Source: Laetiporus sulphureus 93-53
Lineage: Eukaryota; Basidiomycota; Agaricomycetes; Polyporales; Laetiporaceae
DNA: 64,000 nucleotides
NCBI RefSeq assembly: GCF_001632365.1
Contig: NW_024468519.1
Span: 258,831-322,830, forward strand
Reading direction: 5' to 3'
Part shown: in pieces, positions 47,433 through 61,584 of the stretch
Numbering within the stretch: the stretch's first letter is position 1
How the letters are laid out: each line of letters begins with the position of its first letter
The notes under the pieces: model-generated
What the model was told of the DNA's origin: nothing
Database searches by the model: none
What the model saw: only the letters and a program-made list of their open reading frames with translations
Position numbers and translations under genes: made by a program

Positions 47433-48123
47433 TTGGGGTCGTGTCGCTATCGTCTGTTTCGTTGCGTGAAGAGAGGCGGAATAAAAGGGAAAGGGAAACG
47501 GAAAGGAAAAGAAAAAAGACGGAGGGAGGGGACGAAACGAAGGAAACAATGAGAAGAAATCCCAAAACCCCCAGTGGCGGATTCTCAGTTACGTCCAGGA
47601 CAGACCCGAGTCCGAGTGCCCGCCCGTGTTCACCTCGACGCATTTCTGGGGTTCGCACGCTCCTCGAGGCTCCGGCGTCTCCCGCACCCAATTCGGCCCC
47701 TTGTTGACTCGAGCTCACGACAAAGTCCCGTTGTCCTCGACGACCACGCAGGAACACACTCGTTGTGTACGCACCCACTGTGCTCACATGCATGCAGACA
47801 ACATCCCCTGCTACGGACAGCACAGCACCGACCTGCGGTTGCACCCATCTGCTACTATCACAGCGATCACACCCATCGTCTGATCGCGTCGTACGGCCGC
47901 CTATTGGGGTTATCCGCCAAATCCGCCAAGCTCTGCACAGCGGCGGCGGCGGCGACGAGAGCTGACATAGCCATCGACAGCGAAGCATAGCAGTCGGTCA
48001 TGCAGTGAGCTTGCGCAGAATCTCAGGCCAAGTTGAGCGGCGACACGCATTCTATTGTACATCTGTCGTATTCGGACTGGTGCCCGATAAGCAAACATGG
48101 AATGACAACTATAGCACATAACG
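47433..48123. promoter_or_regulatory. Upstream region of bHLH gene B
   Basis: 691 bp between bHLH gene B and the 3' end of ATG27. The first about 80 bp, 47465-47550, are almost pure purine on plus, that is a CT tract just ahead of the bHLH start, a common fungal promoter or 5' UTR signature. Both strands show only motif-free open frames beyond that. Confidence 0.5.
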
Positions 48124-49365
48124 TTACGGTGGTATAATGCCGTCAGCGTCAATTCCCGCCGGCCTTGCATTCTCGCTTCCGTGAGCGCCTTGAGGACGTA
48201 CGTCTTCCTCGTCGTGCTCGTCCAGAAAGCCCGGCGGCCCGGCCATCATAGCCTCCTCTTCCTCCGCCAGCCCGGTATAGCCAGAACCACTGCCTCTCCT
48301 CCGTGTCCCGCCACCGTTGGAGTGCCAGGAAGGCTGGTGTCGCGTTCTGTCCATGCAACCGCCGAAGAATGCGATAATGTCGCTGAAGGCGAAAAACGAT
48401 ATGCGTGGGATCTGCTCGAAACCTCGGAGTTCGAGGACGTAACGATTGTAGAACGTTCCCACTAGGATGTACAGCATGAATAATGTTGTCAATCTATGCA
48501 GCATAAGTAATCAGTATCGAAGCGATGTATTTGACAATTGGCGTACATCGCGGCAAGGACTGTCACGAATCCTATTCTTCCAGTCTTCTCGTGGGTAGGA
48601 CAAGCTACCTACCATGAGAATCAGCATCAAAGGCTAATGTGTGTGAAAGTCTGGATGCAGTTACTGACATGGCTTCTCCACTCGATGAAAAAGGAACATG
48701 CATCCACATCCGATGGAGGTAATTGTGCGACCAATTCGGGTTGGCCTAAGCTCATGTTTATATACCATGACTGAGCTAACAGTTATGACGCACCAGCGCC
48801 GAACACAGAAGTATCGCAAGTGAACCGAACGACGGTAGAGGCAGTCATAGTATCGGCGCCAGGGCAGCGAGAACCACCTGTCATCAAGAGCGTTGGATGA
48901 CCGTTCTGAACCACTAGAGTGGAATTTGTATTCCTACCGGTGTATGCTCATCAATGAATGTACATAAGTTTTGTTGATCAACTCACCCGATGGAGAAGTC
49001 TCCGCGCTCGTGGCGAGAGAACCCACCGACAATCGCAGGGTCGTCTACTTTGATCGCCCACATATCTGAAACGACTGGCTTGCAGACGTTCAATACGAAC
49101 TCATAGCCGCCTGGCGACTTGAATCTGTAATCAGTACTAGAGGACTGGCATAAATTAATTCAATTCTGGACGTGATACTACATTTTACTGTGAAACACGG
49201 CGAAGTGAACCATCCTTGTGCCTATAAGCGGACGTACCTTGACTTAAGAGAGCTCAGGTCATAGTAGTCATCGCCATCACGAGCGGTGCAAGGCTGGTCG
49301 TCGGCCGTTGCGGTACGGGTGGCGGCAAGCAGCGTAAGGACAGTACGTAGATAAAAGGTCTTCAT
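48124..49365 (-). CDS. ATG27: Autophagy-related protein 27 (type I membrane, MRH-like)
   Basis: A 304-aa Golgi/endosome membrane protein that helps Atg9 cycling. Exons: 49238-49365, 48987-49124, 48794-48933, 48669-48745, 48547-48608, 48124-48493. A signal peptide (MKTFYLRTVLTLLAATRTATA) precedes a cysteine-bearing lumenal domain like mannose-6-phosphate receptors (YEFVLNVCKPV, VVRFTCDTSV, DACSFFIEWRSHVACP). One transmembrane helix follows (FVTVLAAILTTLFMLYILVG), then a cytosolic tail with the Atg27 block YNRYVLELRGFEQIPRISFF. The distal tail is acidic and ends without a clear YSAV-type sorting signal. All exons are in phase. Confidence 0.85.
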
Positions 49366-49601
49366 GCCGCCCGATGCTAGAAAGTAACAAGCACTGAGCA
49401 GCGAGTGGGCAAGCAAAGAGCGGTTACGCGTCTGAGATTCAAACGCATCCAATGCGGCAAAAAGCGCGCCGTGCGCGGGAGAGTCACGGGACCGTGACTG
49501 CAAGCTACCAAATTTGGCGCTAGCCCCGCGTCAAATGGAAACGGTCCCGTTTGGCACCGACAACGTCGTCGACGACAGACTCGCATCTACGCACGGCGAC
49601 G
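49366..49601. promoter_or_regulatory. Bidirectional promoter region, ATG27 / NUO49
   Basis: 236 bp separate the divergent start codons. No clear TATA element is visible. Confidence 0.4.
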
Positions 49602-51681
<2,080 letters not shown>

Positions 51682-51829
51682 ACAAATGTATTCTAGAGTG
51701 TCGTCACTTTCATCGATTACCTTGCCACCTGCCACCTCCTTGAAGTGATGTGAGACAACGTCCCAGGCAGCTTCTGAGTATACGAACGTGATACAGCTCT
51801 CGGGAGTCCACGATGTCCGCCTCCATCAA

Positions 51830-52961
51830 TTACGGGCTGATCTACACAATTCGCAGAGGATGACAGTCTTGGCTACTGATATGTACCTGTAAAGGCTCTG
51901 GTAGGCCTGTATGCGCCTCGAACGCCAATTCTTGAGTCAGTTTTTCCGCCAACACACGCAGATATCCTCGTTCGGTGTTGGTGTGGCCACCTACAAATGG
52001 TTTGTTCGCATGAGATCAGGCGACGTATCGGCAAAGCAGCTCACATAAAATAATATTTCGGCCGCTTGCTACTGCCGCAAGAACGTCGTGATGTTGCATT
52101 TCGCCTGTGAAATACACATCAGCATCGACGCCATCGATCATCGATCCTCCGCTGCCAGCGCAAACCGCAACGGATTCGACGTCAATTAGATCTCGCGTCG
52201 TTGTATATGCCACCTGAACTACAGCGAGGTTGTTGGTTCATGCATAAATAGTACGCATTCACAATGATCGCTTACCGTGGTCCAAGCCCAAGTGGCTCTT
52301 CACCCTCCTAATCAACTCCTGCATGTTAATCGGCTCTTCGAACTTCAGGATTCGCCCAGCGCCACCCATACCCTCGCTGTCCGCATCGCCGATATACTGA
52401 ACGCATCCCTCCTTAGGAACGAGTTGGTTGTTCAGTCCCAGGCAGAGCCAGTCATTGATGCCTCCTGTGACGGAGTCCAGGGCAGTATGAGGGCAGTAGA
52501 CCGAAATACCTGCTGTAGCACAGCGGAGAAGGGATGTCTGCAGAGGGTTGGCGAGGGTGAGGGATGAGAGTGGCTTGAAGATGATTGGGTGGTAGGAAAT
52601 AATGCATAGCGTCGGCGAGCTGAGGGCCTCGAAGAGCACGTCGTGGGTAAGACTTCAGAAGCAAAAATTAGAGCGTTCTCATGACTTGCTGTTATTACCA
52701 CGAGAACTCACTCAATCGTTAGGAGCACACGATTTGCATTGGTGCGCGGGACGGGGGGCTCTGTGCGTGTCACTCAGGATGATACGGCCAGCGAGCCGAC
52801 TGATTTCTAGCTAACCAAGCAGCAAGCCCACCTACATAGGAGTGGCACATCAGAGCTTACACGGACATTTCTCCGGGGGTACATACATTGTCCCACTTTT
52901 CTGCGAGACGCAGCGGAGCGATGCGCTCCATGGCCCTGCAAACGTTGCGCATAATGGTCAT
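51830..52961 (-). CDS. NIF3: NIF3-like dinuclear metal protein
   Basis: A 268-aa NIF3/YqfO-family protein (often named GTP cyclohydrolase I type 2 homolog), with a two-metal centre and poorly known function. Exons: 52887-52961, 52816-52831, 52712-52760, 52276-52652, 52045-52218, 51887-51990, 51830-51841, exactly 269 codons. Landmarks are LRLAEKWDNVGLLLE at the start, IISYHPIIFKPL (metal-binding His), VYCPHTALDSVTGGINDWL (second His and Asp), AVCAGSGGSMIDGVDADVYFTGEM, the HHDVLAA block and the late metal site GHTNTERGYL. The C-terminus stops soon after, slightly shorter than usual. Two exons are only 16 and 12 nt. It starts 148 bp from the divergent glutaredoxin gene. Confidence 0.9.
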
Positions 52962-53109
52962 GGCGGATAAAGATATGATTTGGGATTGTCCTCGGAAAGG
53001 CAGGCGGAAAGGCAGGGGTACAAGAAAGGAATACTCACGTGATGAATGAGGAATGATTAATGAAACGCCAAAGTCGTGTAATCGGCGGTTCAAAGCTGAC
53101 AAGACGTCG
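52962..53109. promoter_or_regulatory. Bidirectional promoter region, NIF3 / glutaredoxin
   Basis: 148 bp between the divergent starts if the longer glutaredoxin form is used. This is the shortest shared promoter in the window. Confidence 0.45.
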
Positions 53110-53731
53110 ATGCTTCCCCGACTATATAGAGCCTTCGCTTCGACCACCACTTCCCTGCTGTACTCTACTGCTTCTGACCCAGTAAGCCTCGCGAGATTTC
53201 TCCGTCGAGACGGCTACTCCATCTTCCTCCAACCCTTCTGCCTACCAGCGTAAAGTCATGGCTGCTAAGGATCTCGTTGAGGTGTGTGTCTTTGCTGCCG
53301 AGCTTCCATTGTGTGCTGATTCATACATCCCTCGCAGTCGACCATTTCTGGCAACCAGATTGCCATCTTCTCTAAGAGCTGGTGCCCATACTGCAAGCGT
53401 GCGAAGCAACTCCTCACCACGAAGTTCCCGGGCGTCCCTACGAAGATCCTTGAGTGAGTAGCAGTTGACAGTCCTCCATTGATCGTAGAATTCATGAGTG
53501 GGATGGCTAGGCTCGACGAGCTTGATGAAGGAAGCAGCATGCAGGCCTACCTCGCCCAGAAGACTGGCCAGAGGACTGTCCCCAACATCTTCATCAGTGA
53601 GCTAGGCATACTCTTTTTCTGACTGCAACGGTTGACATCCCTCATGCATAGACCAGAAGCATGTTGGCGGCTGTGATGACGTGGTGAGTCTCGACTCCAG
53701 TGGCAAGCTAGCGGGTCTCGTTGGGGCGTGA
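53110..53731 (+). CDS. GRX1: Dithiol glutaredoxin, likely dual mitochondrial/cytosolic
   Basis: A thiol-disulfide oxidoreductase with the active site CPYC (FSKSWCPYCKRAKQLL), the TVPNIFI cis-proline loop and the glutathione-binding GGCDD. The core exons are 53258-53281, 53338-53453, 53511-53596 and 53652-53731 (101 aa from the ATG at 53258). Upstream, 53110-53181 encodes a basic presequence (MLPRLYRAFASTTTSLLYS). A GTAAG donor at 53182 and an AG ending at 53248 would splice it in frame onto the core through RKV, giving 128 aa. The ATG at 53258 would remain as an internal start. Two products, one mitochondrial and one cytosolic, are thus likely, as known for yeast GRX2; this is inferred from sequence only. 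Confidence 0.9.
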
Positions 53732-54072
53732 GCAGCTCTGTGTCTTTTCGTGGCCGGGAGAAACTTTTGACGTTCACTATCGCCGCTATATAGTACTTTT
53801 TCCCCATCACGGTTGTAGACTCTGGATTAGTTGTTGTGCAATACCCTTTTGACGGACAATATTTGATTGTGCGCGAGTACATAAGATTAAAGGCGCAGGC
53901 CCAAGGAAAAAGCGGTCGATGGGTGGACCTTGTCAGCGTGGGTCGGGGATGTGCAGCCCATGCCCGAAGAATGATTAACATGTAAGCACGTGATGGTCGG
54001 GCAAATGTGATCGAGATCCAGGGCTGCGTCTCGCCACCCTATTCGCAAGCTGTAGTCTGTCACTCCTGGAAG
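53732..54072. other. Intergenic, promoter of the CstF-like gene
   Basis: 341 bp without coding signal between the glutaredoxin stop and the next start on the same strand. Confidence 0.45.
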
Positions 54073-54950
54073 ATGTCGGCGCAAGCACTTCAGGAGGACC
54101 AGCTCCTCGAACTTCTTCTGCAGTTGAAAGTAAGTGAGATTGATGTGCAGTGGAAACGTAGTGACGTATTCATGCTGCAAGAGTACAGAAAACAACGCCA
54201 GAACAAGCTAGAACAATACTCAACAGTCAACCGCAGATCGCATATGCCCTTATGGCAGTTATGGTTAACATAAACGCCGTCAACATGGACATCGTCCAGG
54301 TGAGCCGTCCATGCATCTGGCCATCGAGGTCTTGTGTAAACGTACGATCATACCATCACATGAGCAGAAGACGTTGGCAACGTATGGCGCATTTTCTGGA
54401 GCTGCATCAACATCTCAGACCGCACCACCTGCGCCACCATCGAATGTCCCGCCAGTGCCAGCAATTCTTCCGCATCTAGTGCCACAGCCTCCTCATCGTG
54501 GCGGCACACCGACATACCCTCCACACCCTCAGCCTTCTGCCTATCCTACGCAGGGATACCCAGCCCCACACCCCAGTCAACACATGAACACTTACAGCGC
54601 TCCGCCTCCTGGCCCTCAACCGCAAATTCCAGGCCTCGGGGCATATCCACAGCCGCTGCAGGCCCCGGCTGGTATGCCTTCGCTGCCGCCTGCATTGGCT
54701 AATATACCCGACGAGCAGAAGGTACGTTTCCTGCTAAGGTTCGAACGCTGTTTCTTGACAGGCAACGGTGATACGCGCATTTTAGGCCCTCATCATGCGC
54801 GTGGTGACAATGTCTCGAGACGAGATCTTCCAACTCCCGTACGCTGAACGAGAGAATATTATCAAGCTGGTGTGTTCATTCCTCTCGAAACTACGATGCA
54901 TCATCTGACTCTAAACGTGGCAGAGGGCCACTCTTGGATTGCCGACATGA
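54073..54950 (+). CDS. CstF-64-like hinge and C-terminal domain protein without RRM
   Basis: A 210-aa protein made of the two non-RNA-binding domains of cleavage stimulation factor subunit 2 (yeast Rna15), used in mRNA 3'-end formation. Exons: 54073-54129, 54189-54299, 54368-54721, 54786-54869, 54924-54950, exactly 211 codons. The hinge (CstF-77-binding) domain reads LLQLKKTTPEQARTILNSQ and YALMAVMVNINAVNMD. A Pro/Gln/Tyr-rich linker follows. The C-terminal three-helix domain is ALIMRVVTMSRDEIFQLPY, then NIIKLRATLGLPT. The N-terminal RRM of CstF-64 is absent: the first codons (MSAQALQEDQLLELLLQ) already begin the hinge. The gene's role is probably in the cleavage/polyadenylation complex, with RNA binding left to another protein. 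Confidence 0.82.
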
Positions 54951-55298
54951 CATTTCATGTCTACAATGAGGTATACATCCCGAGAATGGGAACCGTATGA
55001 GATGAGAAGGTGTTTACCTAGTTTTGGCACGCTTATGGACACCGTGCTCCGTTCCACTTGCCAGCTTTGTATGCGCGCCCATTGTCAGTGCTTCCTTGAG
55101 GCTTGTATTATTAGCCTCAAGGGCGTGTGTGTTACAGTTCTCATGGGCTCTAGAAACGATCGTTCATTCACCTGGGCAGAGCGCGGACGTGGCCACCGGT
55201 GCATTGGCGCCGGTAGAATATGATTACTACGTTTAGCAACTTGGATTGTTACTTCGTTTACGGTCTCAACCTGCTACCCATCGGTCTTGCCCATCACC
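54951..55298. other. Intergenic, promoter of beta-COP gene
   Basis: 348 bp between two same-strand genes. No separate gene is visible. Confidence 0.45.
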
Positions 55299-58200
55299 AT
55301 GACCCCCGCCGAAGTGTCATGTTATACCATCGTCTACGAGGACAGCACCGAGTCCCCGTCCACGCAGGAACTGCGCTCGGCGTTGCAGAAGGGCTCAGAT
55401 GAGGTCAAACTGGACACGTTGCGCAAGATCATTGTCTCGACAATCAATGGGAACCCGCAAGTACGCGCCTGCCTCCTGTATCCTTAGTGTGTCGGTGTGC
55501 TGAGTAGAAATATGGATATAGCCGCAATTGCTCATGCCCATCATACAATATGTCATGCCGTCACGGAACAAGCAGCTCAAGAAGTTGTTGCACTTCTACT
55601 GGGAGGTCTGCCCGAAGTATGACGACAATGGAAAGCTGAAGCAGGAGATGATTCTTGTTGTGTACGTGGCTTCAGCTCCATCAATCAAGCAGTACTTAAT
55701 TTCTCCCAGTAACGCGATTCGGAATGACCTGGTAAGTACAGATGCCTTGAGCAAATGAAGTCGATTGACGCGTCCTGCAGCAACATCCCAACGAATACAT
55801 CCGCGGCGCGACACTCCGATTCCTGCAGAAGATCTCCAAGGATGTGGAGCTTCTCGAACCTCTCATGCCAACCTGCCGCTCCTGCCTCGAGCACCGACAC
55901 TCCTACGTCCGCAAGAACGCCGTATTTGCCGTGTACACTATCTATCGCCAGTTCGAACACCTGGTACCCGATGCGCCTGAGCTCATCCAGACGTTCCTCG
56001 CTGCAGAGTCAGACGCGACATGCAAGCGGAACGCGTTCGTGTTCCTGGCGAACTGTGCAATGCCGAAGGCGGTGGAGTATATCATGCAGGTGTTCGATCA
56101 GATCCCTGCTATGGATGAGTTGCTACAAATGAGCATCATTGAGGTCATCAGGCAGGATTGCAAGAAGGATACTGCGCATAGGGTGAGTGTGTCTCCGTGA
56201 ACTACTATCGCGGGGTGGATGGTGAACTCGCTCCACCGCACAGGCGCGGTACATCATTCTGATTTCTGAGCTTCTCAATGCATCGTCACATGCAGTCAAG
56301 TACGAAGCAGCGACGACCTTGACGTCTCTGACGCAGAACCCTGCTGCTGTTAAGGGTGCGTATGTTCCCTCACAAGTCCGCACCTCTGCTGAGACAATGT
56401 TCCTACAGCGGCGGCGTCATGTTATATCCAGCTCATCACAAAAGAGTCGGATAACAATGCGAAACTCATCGTTCTTGATCGTCTTGATAATTTGCGCTCG
56501 AAACATGGCCATGTCTTGGATGCGTTGGTCATGGACATCCTGCAGATTCTGTCGAGGTGCGTTGAGCAAGGACGTCCTCAGCTACAAAGTTGACGTCGCA
56601 TGACCAGTGCCGACCTCGAAGTCCGCCGCAAAGCCATAGGCATCGTCTTAAGCATGACCACAAGCAGAAATGTGGAGGAGGTCGTCTTGTTCCTCAAGAA
56701 ACAACTGCAAAGGACACAAGAGCAGGAATTCGAGAAGGTCGGTGGATTCGACTGCAGCACATATACTGTGTATTCTGACAATGTGCTCGTGTGAAGGCAC
56801 CGGAGTACAGACAACTTCTCGTCCAATCCATTCACATCTGTGCTGTGAAATTCTCTGAAGTGGCTGCGAGTGTGGTCCACGCCTTGATGGACTTCCTCGG
56901 TGACTCGAACAATCCGTCAGCACTCGATGTCGTTGCGTTTGTCAGGTGCATATATGCGTGTTGTCTATATTGTTGCGTTCGCGGTTGAATGCAGACTCAC
57001 CACAGGGAGGTTGTTGAGAAATTCCCGCCGTTGCGCAAGACCATCTGTGAGAAGCTGACACAGACTCTTAACGAGATCAAGTCTGGCAAGGTGTATCGCG
57101 GAGTGCTTTGGATTCTCGGCGAATACACCGAGGATGTTGCAGAGATCCAGGGCATTTTCCGTGAGCTCCGCAAGGTGCTCGGCGAGATTCCCATTCTGGC
57201 GTCCGAGCAGCGACTGCTGGAGGAAGCCAGCGAGGAGGACAGCGAGGAAAAGAAGGATGAAGTTGAACTGAAATCGGAAGGCGGAAAGCCGAAGGTTTTG
57301 GCGGATGGTACATATGCGACGGAGACGGCATTTACGAGTATGTCGAACGCGCGTCTGGAGGCTGTGAAGGCGGCAGCGAAGCCACCTCTGCGAAGTGGGT
57401 GATCAGTGTGTTCTCTCTGTCGAAGTCTCGCTGATTGTTGGTGCAAGCTCTGATCCTGGGCGGCGACTTCTTTACCGGCTCTGTTCTGGCATCTGCATTG
57501 ACGAAGCTTGTTCTGCGCTACGATGAGGTTGGAAGCGATCGCAAGAAAGCCAATGCACTCAAGGCAGAGGTACCGTCATCTGTTGAATTCAATGGTATGC
57601 AACTGACTAACGGTTCATAGGCAATGCTCATCATGGCATCTGTCATCCGCGTTGGACAGTCAAAGTTCGTCACCGTGCCGATCGACGAGGATTCGAGCGA
57701 GCGCATCATGAACTGCATACAGACGCTGAGCGAGTTGAAGGAGAAGCCCGTTGTGCACCAAATGTTTCTCGAGAACACCAGGACGGCTTTTTCGAAAATG
57801 CTACAAGCTCAGGAAGTGCGTATAATTTATCTTTCTCACTAACGATCGTTGTTTGACATGTTCTATTACTGCAGAAAAAGGCCGCTGAGAAGAAGGAACA
57901 GGAGAGCGCAAAGGAGAAGATCGTTCAAGTCGATGACCTTCTGACTTTCCGCCAGTTCTCGAAGAAAACCGCAGATGACGTGATTGACGTATGCACCTCC
58001 ATCAGACACTGTTACACAGATCAAACTAATCATCATATGAATATAGGACGTGGAAGATGTGGGTCGTGCAACTGGAGCTGGCGAAATTCATGAAGACTTC
58101 ATCTCCAACCTGAGCCGGATCTCGCAACTTACTGGTACGGCTATCATTTCTCTTTCCCTGACTGCGCTTCATTTGTAATGTACCATCCATAGGCTTCTCA

Positions 58201-59225
58201 GACCCTATATATGCCGAGGCGTATGTCAAGGTACACGGCTTCGACATCCTGCTAGGTAAGTGACAGTGTCTGATCCGAAGCGAAATCAATCATGTAGATA
58301 TGGAAATCATGCAGATGTACTGTTGGTCAACCAGACCGCAGATACGCTTCAAAACCTGTGCCTGGATTTTGCGACATTGGGCGATCTCAAGCTCGTGGAA
58401 CGTCCGTCGACGTACACTATCGCACCGCACAGTTTTCAGAGCATCAAAGCGACCATCAAGGTATAGTACGCTATCTGATAACGGCACAGCCCTCTGATGA
58501 CTGAAACACGTCTTTCTATCTAGGTATCGTCCACGGAGACTGGCGTCATATTCGGCAGTATTCTCTGGGAAGGCCCCGGAATGTCGGAGCAGTGCGTTAT
58601 TCTAAACGATATTCACATCGACATTATGGACTATATCAAGCCGGCGTATTGCACCGAGGCACAGGTGCGTTTGCCTGTTACTCGGCTTACCTTGTGGATC
58701 TCGCTCAACCCGGAGTGTTCCAGTTCCGGAGCATGTGGACAGAGTTCGAGTGGGAAAATCGGGTGAACGTTACGACGTCAATATCGTACGTACCATCTCC
58801 ATATACAAAGCGAGTCGATGAGCTTACTCAAGAAATTGTCGCAGCGATCCCCGAGAATACTTGCACCATGTCATGAAGGCGACGAACATGTCGTGTTTGA
58901 CGCCCGAGGGCGCCGTCTCGGGGGATTGCGACTTCTTATCGGCGAACATGTTCGCCCGCAGTTTGTTCGGTAAGCATACTCCTCTCCGAGGCGGTCTAGC
59001 GCTAATGAAAATTTGTCAGGCGAGGATGCTCTGGCGAACCTTAGCGTGGAGCGGACAGAGGCTGGGACTATCACTGGGCACGTCCGGATACGAAGCAAGA
59101 CGCAGGGCATCGCGCTGTCGCTGGGTGACAGGATTACCATGGGTAGGTGTTATCATGATTGAAAGTGCACCCGCGCTGACCACGGCATTATCATAGCTCA
59201 AAAAGAGAATAAGCCTCCTGCATAG
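55299..59225 (+). CDS. SEC26: Coatomer subunit beta (beta-COP, Sec26)
   Basis: A 953-aa subunit of the COPI coat, acting in Golgi-to-ER transport. Twenty exons: 55299-55460, 55522-55661, 55710-55731, 55781-56182, 56244-56355, 56409-56556, 56608-56737, 56797-56945, 57006-57394, 57448-57569, 57621-57815, 57875-57988, 58047-58134, 58193-58255, 58315-58460, 58524-58664, 58724-58785, 58845-58969, 59020-59142, 59197-59225; the sum is exactly 954 codons. The N-terminal adaptin-like helical solenoid shows [32 protein letters not shown] and [15 protein letters not shown]. An acidic linker ([16 protein letters not shown]) precedes the coatomer beta C-terminal and appendage parts ([43 protein letters not shown]). 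One exon is only 22 nt. Length and order match the family. Confidence 0.95.
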
Positions 59226-59526
59226 GCTGCCGGATGATATGTCAGAGCTTGTTGTATTTATTGGCTGGTGTTTAGACAAGTGCGGACACAGTTTTCAACC
59301 CGGGCTGCAATGTGTGAGATGATGGAGCGCGAATGAGTGCTCCGGTGGCAGTACGTGCGAATGCATGGTTGCGCCCAAAAATCGAGCAGATCTGATCGCG
59401 CGTCCCTGGAACGCGCTAAGATATGGGCGGGACTTCCATCATGAGGCAGCACGTCCATGTGCACGCGATATAATATGCAGAGACAGCGGCAAGTATGCCC
59501 GTCCAAGTTCGGTCCCTCCCTCCACG

Positions 59527-61584
59527 ATGTCTTCCCGCCATAGCGTCTCGCTGGAGGAGAAGGAGAAGGCGTCTGTCGGCGACTCGACAGATGCCGTTGA
59601 ACTCACGGGGCGCCCGGACGACGCGGCCATCGTCAAGAGCTATGGTCGCTTTGGTCCTATCGTCGAGCGGCTTTTTGCCCATGGCGTCGAGATGAGAGGG
59701 GTCGAGCGCGTGCTCGAGCATGAGCGGTCAACGAAGAACCAATACAACAAGTGAGTTGATCGAGCGGGCTCGTGTGCACGCATGTACTGATGGCAACGTC
59801 GGAAGCTTCTTGATGTGGTGGTTAGTAGATTCATCTGTAATGTGCAGGATGGTGCTAAAGCAGCCTCTCCACGTGCAGTTCCGTCAATTGTGTACTAACG
59901 ACGATTCCGATTGGTATCTTGGCTCAGGAATACTACACTTTGACCCTCCCGTGAGTGATAAATACCATTGGACCCGGCCAATCGCACTAAACACACGCAT
60001 ATAGTCACGCCATTGCTACCATTATGTGTTTCGGTGCTCTGGGTGCTCTTACAGTGGCATTCACCAGCACTCTCGGACCCAAGACTGGCCTCCGGACTAT
60101 GATCATCACCCGATATAGCTCAGGCTATGCAGGTGGGATCATTTACTCCATTCTGAACATCCTCACGCAGTGAGTGTCGGTATATGCGCTATTCTGCCTC
60201 CGTTGAACGAACTGGTCACTCGATCAAATAGGCTTGGCTTCTCTGTGACTGCAGTCATCCTTGGCGGCGAGACGCTCGCATCCATCAATCCAGGGACACT
60301 CCCGCTCGTGGTCGGTATCATCATTGTTGCCGTGTGCAGTTTGGTACCCTGCTTCATCGGCTATGAGATGGTCCACATATACGAGCGGTATGCGTGGATT
60401 ATCATGTCCATCGTAATGCTATTTCTGTGGGGCCTCGGAGGGCATGCTGGCTTTGATATAAAGACGCAGAAGGTTCATGAAGATACCGGTCGGGCCCTTT
60501 CCTCAAACATTCTGAGCTTTGGCGGCATCATATTCGGTTCGTTCTCTGGGGTATGTTATCATATGTTCTCTCCCGTCTTGATTTGACATGAGCGAATTAG
60601 TGGGCACCCGTTGCTGCAGATTACAATTGTAGGCTCCCCGCGGAGACATCCAGCGTCAAGGTGTTCCTTCTCACCTTCTTCGGGCTATTCATTCCAATAT
60701 GCTTCGTCGAGATCCTTGGTGCAGCTCTTATGACGATTGGTGATCCTGCCTTCGCAGACGTCATCGAAGCGGGCGATACTGGTGGCATTCTCTCCCAAAC
60801 GCTCTCGCCTTGGAAAGGGGGAGGAAAATTCATCCTCGTCCTCCTCGCCTTTTCTGTTGTGTATGTTCTTCTCGTCTATGTGCTCCTCGTGAAAGACTTA
60901 CGAAGAGGCCACCAGTGCGAACAACATACCGAACACCTACTCTGCTGGAATCTCCGTCCAGGCACTCGGACGACCTTTTGCGGCAGTCCCACGATTCATC
61001 TGGGTGTTTCTCGCGTTCGTTACATACACCGTTGCAGGCGTTGCAGGCCGCGAGCATTTTTCTGCAATCCTGTCAAATTTCCTTAGCATACTAAGCTACT
61101 GGACGGCATTCTTCATCGTTATTGTTGCCGAGGAGCACTTTATCTTCAGGAGGAAGAATGGCCCGCTTGGTGGTTACAACCTAGATGATTACGATACGCC
61201 AAGCAAGTGCGTGGTGGTGCTCATGCTGGTGTACCATCTACTGACGTGCATCGGCCAGGCTCCCTCTCGGTGTTGCTGGCATCCTGGCGGGATGTTGCGG
61301 TGTCGCAGGGGCTGTCATTGGAATGTGCCAGGCAGGTGTACCGATCAGTAACCTTGTGACTTTTCCTCATGCCTGCCTCTAGGTGTGGTACACAGGGCCG
61401 CTTGGGAAGGCCGCCGGCACTCCTACCTACGGCGCCGACTTGGGCTTCGAGGTATGTTCCAAAGTTGACGTTCTGCTTATCGAACTATGAGTGCTTACAG
61501 ACCCTCCCACAGCTTGCCGCTGGTTTTGCAGCAGTGACCTTCCCTCCATTACGATGGTTGGAAATACATTTCACAGGAAGGTAA
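59527..61584 (+). CDS. FCY2: Purine-cytosine permease (NCS1 family, Fcy2-like)
   Basis: A 518-aa plasma-membrane proton symporter for purines/cytosine with about 12 helices. Exons: 59527-59750, 59806-59817, 59879-59950, 60005-60169, 60232-60550, 60601-60860, 60916-61206, 61259-61331, 61383-61451, 61513-61584, exactly 519 codons. Landmarks are a charged N-terminus with GVEMRGVERVLEHERS, IPIGILAQEYYTLTLPHAIA, FTSTLGPKTGLRTM, FGSFSGWAPVAADYNCRLP, VVANNIPNTYSAGISVQ and EEHFIFRRKNGP. The second exon is 12 nt; its boundaries are inferred from phase, and residues around LMCSVN are less certain. The intron 61332-61382 begins with GC (CAG|GCAGGT). It could equally transport a related nucleobase or vitamin. 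Confidence 0.9.
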
